Positions 24,701 through 35,841 of a DNA stretch of 64,000 nt are shown here, in pieces. Position numbers and translations under genes: made by a program. Origin of the DNA: Pomacea canaliculata (Eukaryota; Mollusca; Gastropoda; Architaenioglossa; Ampullariidae); NCBI RefSeq assembly GCF_003073045.1, contig NC_037596.1, positions 13,947,950 to 14,011,949 of the forward strand, written 5' to 3'. Below the pieces are notes generated by a model. That model saw nothing but the letters and a program-made list of their open reading frames with translations, was not told the DNA's origin and made no database searches. The first letter of the stretch is position 1. The number at the start of each line of letters is the position of its first letter.

Positions 24701-27700
24701 GTGCATGGGTTAGTTGTTTCATTTGGTGAAAAATGTGCGGACATGCCCTGTACCAATGAACGGTCCTTCTCTTAATATCTGCTTAATGGCCCGCGAATGA
24801 TGTTATAAATATCCAAATGGCCCTTGGAGGAAGAAAAGGTTTCCCAACCCTGCATTAAACAAATCTCACGAGTGCAATAAAATAAACATCAAGCAATTAA
24901 GACAGGCAACAAAGGAGCACGCAATCATGTCGTCTGGTACTGTTTTTCACTTTCCTCTTTGATTTTGTTGTGTTCAAGACACACTGACATGAAATTTTCA
25001 TAACGTGTTTTTTTTTAAAGTAAATTTCCCAATGGTAGATGGTTATTTCTGTAAAATTAGGATGCGCATATTGAAATGCTTATGTTCTTTAAAGTTGGTC
25101 AAATGGGGAGTCAGTCATAGGAGGGAGGAACTACATTTCCTCTTCACATGGGAAAGTCATGCTTGATTTTCCTTTTTTTTTTACGCTTTTTACATACTTG
25201 TCACGGTCAGGGCAGGAAAAGGGGGACAGGGTAGAGCTGCCCCTGTGTTCTTACCCCTCTGCCACATGGAAAGCGTGGAAATCGTGGGTCCTCGGATTTT
25301 TCGGGCCTCACGTGCAGTTCGGGCCGTACCACCCTTTGTCCAGATAGCTGCTGCTGTTAGCTGACTGATTTTTCTTTTTCTTTTGTGGGATCTCTGAGCA
25401 GGGCTGAGCTGCTCCCTAGGCGCCCTCCCCACCCCATTGCCTCACAAAAGAGAACTTTTCCTCAATTATCAATAAATGTCACAAACAGTTTCAACGTGGA
25501 AAGTGTCATCATCATAAACTGCAACATACTTTCCAGGTTTTATAAATGTAAACTGGATCTGATCCTGAGGCAGATTCAGCCACAGCTGCCTCAAGACTGA
25601 CGAGCGTAGGTCCAGCAACAGCCACGACAGATGACTTTGGTCAATTCACTGAGCGTGACCACTGACGTGAGAGTTAACTGACTACCATGGACAGGAACGC
25701 CGGTAGGACCGAATGTCGGTGACTGTCACGTGACTTCGAGCTGCCAGAAGAGAACAATGGGTCACAGGACATGTTGCAGGTAAACAAGGTGACATTGGTG
25801 AAGAAGGTGACGAACGTGTTTTTGCCTCTTTCTCAGAGCTTTTTTCGTGCGACGTGAAAGTAAACAGTGGGGTCACCACAGTTTCCCGGCATCACACCTG
25901 AGCTGCAACAGGTGAAAACAAGGGTCGTAAGTCAAAACGAAGAAGAGCGCTCGGCAGAAAGTGGAGTTGACATCCAGTCATAAAGATGAGCTGATGGATA
26001 TCGAATACCTGTCATTTGCTATTCACATCTTCATCAGTGTGCCAGAGAGGGTCGCCACATTGATGACCACGATGACCTGTTCTTGAGCCCAGAGTCCGCA
26101 CAGGACGATATAGCCAACTGTCAAACTGTGTCACACGGCCAACGTGCCATTTATCTTCACAAAATACACATTAATAAAGAAACGTACTCCACCCTAACTC
26201 GGGTACCCCTGAGTCACCTACCTACTGAGGGGAGGACTAGCGCCCAGCAGGTGTGGTTGTCACTTATTCATCCGGAGCCATTTGCCGTTCTGTCCCGAGG
26301 ACCACTGATATGGGGCAGAAGTGTGAGCTGTCGAGGGACTACCTACTCAAAGACAAAATAGTACATTAAGACTTTTCCATCTTGGTAGCGGGAAGGGTGG
26401 ACCATTTGGATCCCTCTCTAATTAAGTACGATGTCTCTTCAGGCGGGAGAAGGGTGAACTGTTTATGGTTTTTCTCTCCCACCCCCTCTTCGACTGTGGG
26501 TCGGGGAAAACATTTGGCAGTGCTCCTGTGTCATATCAATTAACTGTAATGGTGCACAGGACCACGTGACATTTGCGAGAAGTCACGTTAATTATTTTAC
26601 CACATTTTTATTGGTCTGTTTTGTAATAGCACTTCATGTCAACTTCTGGGAATGTTGATTGTGTTTGCTTGGGTGCTGGTGTTGATACTTGTGTTTGTTT
26701 GGGGGTTTGTAAACATATTTTGAGAAGTGTCATAAAATTGTTGTTGCAGTTTGATTCTTTAATAAGTATTTGCCACTGGGAAGGGACGCCCCGTGCTAAT
26801 CTCGTGTTAAATAATTACTTTGAGGCTAGACTTGGTGACAGTTGAATTAATCCATGACAGATGGCAGACCAACCCTCAAACATAACAGCTATGAATGGTG
26901 AATCGGAATTATCAGACTTTCTCTCCTTTTCACATTTTCATCTCTTCCTCGATCAGTTCCTCACACTTTCTCTTGGTTATATGTGTATGTGGCAAACAGG
27001 TGTAAGCTATGTCATAAGTTTTTATTTTTTTGTGTGTATTACATCATGTCTTTCGATAAATCTCCTGCATTCTATTGTATTTTTATTTCAGGTAATACCA
27101 AGAGAGAGAGAAATTGTGATTTTCAGATGAAATGCATATATCAAATACAGTCACACTGACACAGACACTACAGACTTCTAGCTCCTCCGAAGTTCTTGTC
27201 AAACAACAACCTACTGCAACGCACGTCTCCCCCCGACGACCTTTATACAGTCGGAGGTTGGATTGTGTCGCAGCTGTCTCAGCCCCAGTGTAGTGTTTGT
27301 GAACACAGTCCTATATATATGTCACTCAATTTAAAAACAAAAACAGGCCTTTCATCACACTCTCCCAACGAGTATTGTTCTCGTTTACACGCGTCTGGGC
27401 TTTTCTATTGTTGTCTGGTTTGACTGTTGGTTTGTCCTTTGTCTTCTCGGCGGCTTGCTTAACAAGGTTTAAAGAAGCAGAAGTGTGAATGTGGCCTATA
27501 TTTGCTCCCATGATTTGTGATAGGTTTACTAGTAGGTCTACTACTATTTTTCCTCCTTTTAAATCACGAGTTGTATTTTAACAAATGTAGCTTTAATGGG
27601 TTTGCATAATTGCATACGCGCGCGCGTTCTTGTATGTGAGGTAGAGAGGAGAGAGTGAGGTAGAGAGGTGATATATAGACTGTGTGGAATCTTCAGTTAA

Positions 27701-29667
27701 GTGGTTGAATTTGATGCAGAATATAATCTTCAAAATCGGATTAGCTCTCGGCATTCAAACTTACAAACACCACACCGCATAAAAGGTCAAACCAGCGGCG
27801 ACATCATCATCTCCACTGATGTACCTGCATTCCCATCAACAGAAGCCCTGACAGCGCAAACACAAGATCCTTATGTCAATGTTTTTGACTATCTGCGCAT
27901 GACAATTATCTCGAGATTGAAAGTGGAGTTGTTCCCCAACATTTGAGGAAATATTCTGAGCTAAGCTTTTAGTCGTAGGCATTTCTTGTCACACTCCCAA
28001 AGGTATGCCTGTAAACAAAACTGTCACCTTCAACAAATGAAAGATTAGCAACAATCTGGTCTTTTGCACAACTAACCAAAAAAGCATTCATTTTTTTTTT
28101 TAAAAAAAAACCACCCTAGTAGGTCTTTAATCGCAGCACATTAGGTTACTGTTGTTTTCATGAGCTACCCTCAACCTTACCTGTCCATGTTTATGACCTA
28201 CTCTCAGGCATGTCGCCGTCCAAAACCATTTATCAGACTTGAAATGTTTTGGGCGTTTCTCGTTTTCTCAGGTTTCCGTGTTTAGACAGTTCTGCCGAGT
28301 TCCAAAATATATGGTAGCATGAATCTGCGTGCTCTCTCTCCACCCTGTCTGCTGTGCATCCCTTTCTACTTACTGTCACCATCTATTTCTGTTGACTTCC
28401 CTTCCACCGTCGAGCTTCCGCAGGTGAAAAATAATAAATACGGACCCAGCAATGGCTGTATCCTTGACGACATGAATTTAGCAATGTTTTAATATATTTG
28501 GGCCTTGTATTCAATGTGCATGCTGGTATCTAACCAAATCAAAGCGGAGGGTCTAAGCTTTTAGAATATTTATTTTAATAAAATTCAGTCATTACAAAGA
28601 GGTCATCATTTCAGTGGGTCTTTGGTGAATGAACACTGCCTGCTTAACCGGTTTTCACCCGACTGAGACCCGGAACCGACCTCTAACGGATGACTTATTT
28701 ACCTAAACATGAGTCACTGGGAGGTCCATCGCAGATGGTTTATCTCACGGTCCTTCAAAAGGTCTGCGGTTTCTCTCTCCGACTTTTGTTATCGTCATCG
28801 CACATCAGTGAGTGCGAGAGGAAAGGGAAGAGTTAATTTAATTATGAACTAATATTTTTGATAAATACTGACGACATCCAGGTGACATGTAAGTTGCCCA
28901 TGATGCTTATAAAAGTTGTTAAAGACCAGGGCCCAGCCGCACAACACGTTTAGGTCTTAAATATTTTTAGATAATAATTCAGACAATTTTTCACATCTAA
29001 ATCCAAATTGTTTCAAATAAAACTGCTTAAGCCAGATTTTCGTTCCATAGGCAATTCTTCGTATGTTTTGTGATTGTGCAATGCATATACATATAGGAGC
29101 GATTTTTGAAGGTTTATATCTTTTAGAAAAGTTACAAATTATAGAAGCATGTTGTGCAACTAGCCCCTGCAGAGAGATAAGTGTCTTTTCATTTCTACAC
29201 CGCCTGTCGCTGCTTCTTGGGATAAAATCGTTACCTTGTATTTGTTCTCACTCGCAGCCCTCTCACATTAACATAGGCCGGGAGAAACGCCACGTTGCTG
29301 CCCCATCCTTGCCTCATTGCATCATACACCTGGGCACTGAGCAAAGTTTAATTAGAGTTAAAAGTTCGAGCTTGGGGCAGCTGTTCGGCAGGTGCGAGCA
29401 TCGACCTAAAATGAAATGTTATGCTGCCCATCACTTCACCAACCGTATTTGTACCCGCAATAAAGAGCAGGCATTGAACTCTGATCATCTAGCATGTTGG
29501 TTCTCATGCACCATGGGTGGGCACACGCTGTAAAACACACCAAAACCATTGTGTAATGTGTGTCTACTACCGCGCTGATAAACACAGACCTACACTATCG
29601 CGACCCTCGTACTGCAGACATGGATCAAGTAGGACTACACTTTTATCTTGAGCCTGCATGTTACCAG

Positions 29668-29690
29668 CCAGCCAGCCAGCCAGCCGAACA
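29668..29690. repeat. CAGC tetranucleotide repeat
   Basis: About five tandem units of CCAG/CAGC in non-coding DNA. No further role is visible. Confidence 0.75.
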
Positions 29691-30482
29691 TTACGCAACA
29701 AAGTACACACCGACGACTCACTGAGTAACACAGGATTTAGTTCCTACACAAGGCGACACACTCAAGGTGAATGGATTAACTGCGTACACAATATACACAT
29801 AGATAAGATAAAGAAAAAGAGTAAGGTAGTAGGTAAGGCCATCTACCCATAGGGCAGGGAATTATAAATGGTTGACCCTCTCTAGGATACAACACATCTA
29901 AGGCAGAACGGAAACATCTCCTGCACTGTTATCAATGACAAAAAAAAAAGAAAAAAAAGAGCTAACTGTTGCTGGGTATGTGGAGTGGGGTGTCTGGCAA
30001 ACCATCGACCCATGAGGATGGACACAACTCGTATACCACACATATATACATCTTGTGACACAGGGCAAGACAGGGCTACCTTCCTGTTTCAATAATCATA
30101 CAAATGCCAGTTCATACTGCATAGTTGTATGGTGAATATTTCAGAGTACCCTTTCAGGCATGTCAGTAAAAAATACTATGCTTGCTTCATTTAGGGGTAT
30201 AAAATTTGTACAAGCTAGGTGACATTATTGGCCACTCCCTTCCTTACGCCCATTCAACCACCTTTTCTCAGAATTTCTAGGTGTGAAGAAACACAGTTTC
30301 GTTTCCTAGTGTTTCATAGAAAGGTACAAGATCGTGTTTGGTTGGTGCGTAAAGGAGAGTGGGGGGAGGGGTTGGGATTGACATACTACATTGGGAATTC
30401 CCATTCTGCCTAGTCATTGTCCACATATCCTTGCTCAAAAGCATATTCGTACACTCACACAACACACGCTGGATAACAGGTC

Positions 30483-30488
30483 TTTATT
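30483..30488 (-). terminator. Candidate distal poly(A) signal of the selenoprotein gene
   Basis: AATAAA on the minus strand (plus strand tttatt). If used, the 3' UTR of the peroxiredoxin-like gene would be about 3.2 kb and would contain an antisense SINE. A nearer alternative is at 31686-31691, so this choice is uncertain. Confidence 0.3.
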
Positions 30489-31207
30489 CTGGAAATTCAA
30501 GTAATAGTTGCAATAAGACGTTCAGATGAATTGCAAAATATTGATAACCCCTAAAAACCCAACAACAGAGGTAAAACAAGTAGGAAAGTCTTTTTTCCAA
30601 ATTTATACAAAATTGAGAAGAGGTAATAAATATTGATAAAAAAACGCACAAGCTTACCAAATGTTACAAAAATATCATTCATAAAAATTATGTAGCAAAG
30701 CACTGTTTTAGTGCAAAAACAATGAAGTCATGTAGGAGAGATAATATGAAATTTTAGTAAACCTAAACTTGACCTTACCTGGCCCTTTTGTCAATCCCCA
30801 CGGTTCAGATACATTTGCTTCACCAGCCACCTTCTCGAGTTTATTTCTGTGGATTCTGTAGGTAAACTAGCAATCTTTGTTACCATTGTTAGCCTTCTAC
30901 CTTCCTTCCCACTCCACACGCACACCTCTTCACAGACATGTTTCTGTGATCTAGTCCCTTAATGAGCCAGCAGTAAATGATTTTCATGATGGGAGGACCA
31001 AATTAAGTGATGAACACACACGCACATATGCATTTTGAAACACTGCTGTCAGTATCCCGTGTAACTGTCCTCCAGCATAAGAAAACACTTTCACAATGCA
31101 TTATTTTTTTGACCATAAATGAAGCATATAAAGGTTAGTTTTTCAAAATTATGGACCAGACCCAAAGTTACTTAGTCATATTTATTCATTCATTCCTTGA
31201 CTTGGAT

Positions 31208-31592
31208 CGGGCAGTCCAGGTGGTGCAATGGTTAGCATCTGTCACCAGTACAGTGGAGGTTGTCTTGGGCATACTGTTCTTTCGCTGCATATAGCATCTG
31301 TTTAAAGGCCCGGCTGCCTTGCCCTGATGTAGCCTTATTTTCTGACCGAGCATAAAAACACCAATTCCCCCCGTCCCCTCCCGACTTGTACCAGCAATAC
31401 TGGTCTGAACTGCTAGCTTGCAAATGTGAAGAGGTAGACTGGTCATTCAATGCAGGACCTACCCATCCTCGAGAAAGACCAAAGTGCTGAGCCTTGTCAG
31501 CTGCTGTGCTTATCCAGCTGTTCCTCTGACAACTAGTAGTAGTAGTGGTAGCAGTAGCACCAACATAACTGGGACCAGTCAAGTAACGAATG
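31208..31592 (+). mobile_element. tRNA-derived SINE, near full length, copy 1
   Basis: An A-box-like TGGTGCAATGG (31221-31231) is followed by a decayed B-box region and a ~330-bp body shared with the copy at 47303-47690: gcatactgttctttc, gcatctgtttaaaggc, then a late block ending in accagtcaagtaacgaatga. This head-plus-body structure is that of a pol III SINE of about 390 bp. It lies antisense to the minus-strand selenoprotein gene, either inside its long 3' UTR or just past it. Three copies occur in this window. Confidence 0.75.
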
Positions 31593-31685
31593 ACAATAAC
31601 CTTAAGGTTCAGATCTTAGGCGTGGTCCATAATTTATCAAAGTGCTGGTGATTGTACCTCCAAGCCACACCAACAAGACTAAAAG

Positions 31686-31691
31686 TTTATT
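31686..31691 (-). terminator. Candidate proximal poly(A) signal of the selenoprotein gene
   Basis: AATAAA on the minus strand, about 500 bases beyond the SECIS-like hairpin and about 2 kb beyond the stop codon at 33670. It would include the SECIS in the mRNA and leave out the SINE. Confidence 0.35.
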
Positions 31692-31726
31692 TAAAACAGG
31701 TTAATAAAGTCTAGTATGAAAAAAAT

Positions 31727-31740
31727 TATATATATATATT
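31727..31740. repeat. TA dinucleotide run
   Basis: A short (TA)n microsatellite in non-coding DNA beyond the probable 3' UTR of the minus-strand selenoprotein gene. Confidence 0.7.
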
Positions 31741-32197
31741 TTTGACCTTAATGCTACTGTCTTTTCCTGCTTCATTGTACGCAAAGACTGTCACATTGTA
31801 CAATAGAGAATAGCCTTTAAAAAGACTTGATGTATTATAGTTCAACACAATTCGAGCCAAGAATTTACCAAAAATGTCAGTACAGTGATCTCACTATAAG
31901 CCAGCTCTGTCTCGATATATGCTAAGGTGATTGAAGATATATACATTATTAAAAAACACACACAACTGCACAAAAGAATGACTCAATTGAATAATGCTGC
32001 CTTATACTGTTGGTGAAATATCAATGTGTGTGAAGATAAGTACATTAGAAAGCAGACCCAAGAATATGCACAACTGGCAAGCAGATGCAAAAAGGCATGT
32101 ATTTTAATGGAATGCACTGTTAGTTAAGCAGCCTCACTTTCTTGAACTCACAAGCACCTGCTGAGGGTCTTCTCGTCTTTCTCAGCTCAGTTCCTCA

Positions 32198-32275
32198 GGA
32201 CAAGAAAAATGTTTTCCACTCATGCTTGGTAACCATACTCTGCAGCTAGTTTCTTACCAAACAGTCATTCTGTCC
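32198..32275 (-). promoter_or_regulatory. SECIS-like hairpin in the 3' UTR (selenocysteine insertion element)
   Basis: On the minus strand ATGAC (32268-32264) is followed by the stem TGTTTGGTAA (32263-32254), an apical part beginning GAAAC with unpaired A residues, the pairing strand TTACCAAGCA (32232-32223) and TGAG (32222-32219). The ten stem positions all pair, one as G-U. ATGA opposite TGA forms the non-Watson-Crick quartet, and a possible ACU/AGU mini-stem in the apical loop would make it a form II SECIS. A basal helix may form from GGACA (32275-32271) and TGTCC (32202-32198), with an asymmetric internal loop. The order quartet, 10-bp helix, AAA, helix, TGA is the eukaryotic SECIS layout, as in the GPX1 mRNA. 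It lies about 1.4 kb past the stop codon, on the sense strand of a gene with an in-frame TGA. Confidence 0.8.
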
Positions 32276-33669
32276 AAGTACTGGGAAAAGAAAGAGGGAA
32301 ACTGAAACAAAAAAAGTCACCAAAAAGTGATGGTGGGTGTGGTGGAGAATGAGTGGAAAATGCGTGAATTAGGCACAACTTCTGTACTTCCAGCTGACTG
32401 AAACAATGATCTTCTGGCCCAATTATATCATATCATGTAGGTCAAATACTACATGTATCCTAAAAGGAAAAAAAACAAAAAAAAAAAGAAACCCCTATGG
32501 CTCATCATCTTTATGATTACCTCAACACTCCCCAGTTAATCTACTGTTACAAGATCTCTGTATTATCTTCTTCGGTATTATCTAAACTATGACACGGCCC
32601 AGTGTTTCGAACTTTCTGCAAAAAAAGTATGGAAAGTTTTGAGTTACTCTACACAAAGAAAAAACCCAGCTCTTAAAAACATTTGGATGGGACTACATGA
32701 GAAAGGTAAGTTCCCTAGGTGATCATCTCAAAGATGTCTTTGCTGGAAAAATGGCCTTTAAAAATGTGTCTGCTGCAATGTCGTTTTAAAATTATTGCTG
32801 TGAATGAATGAATTAGGAATAAATACAAATACAAGAGGTGGCAAACTGGTTCTGCTTGCCAATCGTATTTGAAATATTATGTTTACTTCTACAGACAGCA
32901 TGTAATCACAGAGATGCACCCTTCAAAAACACAGCAAGGCCGTTTATCCCACTGTCAAATGTGCTTAAGAAGAAACATTTTATCGGTCTAAAAAAGCAAT
33001 TTCTTTTGTGTTCTTTTTGCTCTGAACTGAAGATGCTGTCTTGAATGAGCCTAATTACTGAATTTAATACTGAAACCCTATTCCACAGAGACAAAACAAA
33101 GGATGAGGTTTAGTAAGCCATGGGAGATAAATTCCAAGAAATTTAATAATATGTACTTCCTTGAAAAGTCAGTGAAGTTATTACAGACTACAAAGAAAGA
33201 AATGAAGGCAACCACCCAATAACCAAGAGTGTACAAAGCATCTCAATGCAGAACCTCAAGAGAAGATGGTGAGAATCCTGCCCAACATCACCAGTCTCTA
33301 GAGTCTAGAGGTTCCAGGTTAGGGGCTGACCACATCACACATATTTTGCACTTATTATGGCAAAGTGCTTGTAGCTTATTGTTTGATGTTTTAATGGACA
33401 ATATTATTATAATACCTGATGAGATCAAAAGCTTCCCACTATCACAATCAATGAAAAAATTAAAACTGCTTAAGTTTAGTAAATCATAAAAAAGAAGAAA
33501 TCCATAACAGTACTCCATCATTAAAAAAATCTAATTGATTAAAAACATTAAGGATAAGGTCAAGTCACGACGAACTCCAATACACAGGAGTGGCATATGG
33601 GTAAACCAAAATGGATGTTAGCTATCTACCTTGCAAGAGTTTAGCAGACTCCTTGCTCAAGGTGGAATT

Positions 33670-35841
33670 CTAACGCTTTGAGCGGCTCTCTTCTCTGAAT
33701 TTCAGCCAGTCATCAAGTGCTTTTTTGTAGTCAACTCTGGCATTATGTATCCCCACCAGCTCGAGAACCTCTTGCATGCTAGGCCAATCTGCTGGATGCT
33801 CTTCAGTATGCTGTAAGCAAGAGAGGAAAAAAGCCAATTCAAAGTTTTTGGAACATAACATGTAGCCTTGTCAGACTGCTAACCATTATCGCTGATTACT
33901 ACTCACACCCTGGTTATCCATAATTCACCAGACATTTTTTTTTTTGGGTAGGGGATCCTACTCTTCCATTTTACTGCATTTCCTATTGTGCATAAATCAT
34001 GTAAGTGAACTCCAAATCACATAAAGAAATTTGTCAAGAGACTATGAAAACACAAATGATTTGGTATCAGGGTCTAAAAAAAGAGTTTAAGTCAGATGTT
34101 TCACTGTGTAAAAACACTGTTTTCTTAAGACACCTGAAATCTATTATATTGTCATTACCTGAGTGAGTTTTACATCCATGAAAACACATCACTTAATTAA
34201 AGCAGTTTCTTAACATCAAGGGTGAAGATCACTTAGTATTAATACATGTTTATTATGTGTTTTGTTCTGCTGTTTGATACAACCCCCAAAAATGGTTAAA
34301 TAAGAGTCTAACACCCACAATAATTTTACCTGAGTCAAAAACCCTTGCATTTTATGAATGGGAAACTCCAATTTGAATGTTCTTTGTTAATTTAGAAGGT
34401 AATGGCTAAAGACTTAAGCATGTGTTTAGCAATAATAATAATAACAGATGGAAGCTTGTTTTTCATGCAGTGTAAAAGCAACTGTCAGCAAGCCACAGCA
34501 ACAGAGCACACCCCTGATGATTCCACTGATCAAACAGTGCTCAAGTCACATGCATATATATATATCTGCATTGGTGCCTGCATGTGAGCTACACAAGCTA
34601 TTTTTACCTGATAGAGAACATTTTTATCCTTGTCCAAAAGAAGTGTTCCTCCCTGTTGCCATGAATCACCAGCAAGATGGGATGTTTCCTTTGCTAAGCG
34701 GATACCTAAATAAAGTTAGTTAACAATTAGCTAATAAATTATATATGTAACATGCTACAAACCATAAAGCTACCTCAAAAGAATCTGCAGCAAAAAGGAA
34801 CTGAACATGATGCCATGCAGTCCCTGAAGTCACTATTAAAACTATTCAAAGTATTTTCACTAGTCTCACATTATATCATGCAAGAAATTCATGTATGTTT
34901 TGCTGTCAGGCAATTTCAAAAAAACAGTAAATACCTATTATTTTCTAAAAGGATGTTTTAATATCGTTATTTACTATAAAACATTTAACATTAAATATGC
35001 TGACAAAAATAGATCAACATTACTGATTGGCCACACTCACAACCCCTACCAAGTAGTTTTTCCAATCACATATGCACACACACACACAATGAAAGAAAAA
35101 TCTCTGTGTATCCGTACCTTCCACGATACCTTTCAACCATAGGTTTTGAAGCCAGAGTAAAAGGCCGCACCAGCGAACGGAAAACACCTCTTTTTGAGTT
35201 GGAAATACTTGTACAGGCTAACAGAAGGGTCTGTAAAAAGGTCACCACAGAAAAGACCGGAGTTTCTCTGCAAGTATTCAGCCATTTGTTCTGGTGTTGA
35301 GCTTCCAATGAAAATCAGGCGAGTTTTGGTGGAGGAGAGAACATCCGACAGATAGGACAGGCCTGTACTTTGAGTAAGCTGTGGACACAAAATACAGAAA
35401 CCTAAATCTAGTAACGTATCTCTCTCCTCAAAATAAATCAACTTACAGTTTAGTGATCCAAGGAACCAAGTCGAAACGGTAATTTTTTAATTGTTCTGTT
35501 TATAGCCACCCCATTCATGAAACAAATTTGATAAACAACCATCTCTACTAATGATCCTACCTCTTCTCGAAAGGATGAAAAAACTAGCTCACAACAAAAA
35601 CAAACTACAAAAAAGTTTCCATGGTAAAAAGTTGTCAACTCTTTTTTTTATTTTGCATTTCGCGTTTCATAATGTCATTTAAGAAAATTTACCAAGCCAC
35701 TCATGCAAAGTTGCGCAGAAAAACCACCAAAGAATATTTATCATCCCCCATTGGAAGAATGGAGGAGGCAGAAACTTTCAATCCTGTTGAATCGAAAATT
35801 TCCAATTGATCGAGACTTGACGGCAAGTCAGCAGCGGCCAT
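33670..35841 (-). CDS. Peroxiredoxin-like 2 (SelU/SelL-type) selenoprotein
   Basis: Exons seen: 35841-35693 (start MAAADLPSSLDQLEIFDSTG, then LVVFLRNFA, TGA, V, A); 35378-35138 (LTQSTGLSYLSDVLSSTKTR, LIFIGSSTPEQMAEYL, DLFTDPSVSLYKYF); 34705-34608 (GDSWQQGGTLLLDKDKNVLY); and 33810-33670 (EEHPADWPSMQEVLELVG, stop TAG). The last three join in phase. The layout is that of the AhpC/TSA-like PRXL2 family: VVFLR before the redox motif, then IxIG, then the WQQGGTLLLD strand. Relatives have C or U at the TGA position, followed by xxC (or xxU in SelL). The predicted product is a small thioredoxin-fold oxidoreductase. The codon after U-V-A is split by the first intron as TG|, and the bases that complete it are not settled: a short exon or an indel near 35560 must supply one base modulo three. 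A second open frame through 35205-35115 (QLKRGVFRSLVRPF) also looks protein-like. PRXL2 family: confident; selenoprotein: likely. Confidence 0.78.
35701..35703 (-). other. In-frame TGA, predicted selenocysteine codon (residue 47)
   Basis: The exon reads ...TTT GCA TGA GTG GCT TG|gtaaat. The TGA falls exactly where PRXL2 proteins carry the first Cys of CxxC and where SelU/SelL proteins carry Sec. No consensus donor lies before it, so it cannot easily be spliced out. A SECIS-like hairpin downstream supports recoding. Confidence 0.75.

Larger units (their letters stand above)
19806..30480. other. Gene-poor interval
   Basis: No host exon could be supported here. The longest unassigned open frames (29063-29533 plus, 156 codons; 20760-21278 minus, crossing homopolymers) show no recognisable domain, splice structure or repeat pattern and are probably chance. 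The interval holds a decayed LINE (about 23730-24700, minus), homopolymer and trinucleotide repeats, and another GTCACGTGAC palindrome at 25725-25734. Distal regulatory elements or non-coding transcripts could lie here but are not visible from sequence alone. Confidence 0.45.

Noticed and set aside
25725-25734. A second GTCACGTGAC palindrome
   Set aside because: It is isolated in the gene desert with no neighbouring sites or gene, so it is noted but not called as a regulatory element.
29063-29533. A 156-codon plus-strand open frame in the gene desert
   Set aside because: No domain, repeat, splice pattern or neighbouring exon supports it; its composition looks random.
35379-35441. A CxxC-like reading (GFCILCPQ) immediately before the selenoprotein exon at 35378
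   Set aside because: The codons coincide with a classic polypyrimidine tract and acceptor (tttctgtattttgtgtccacag). Exon 1 already supplies the redox motif in the right place, so this is most likely intron sequence.
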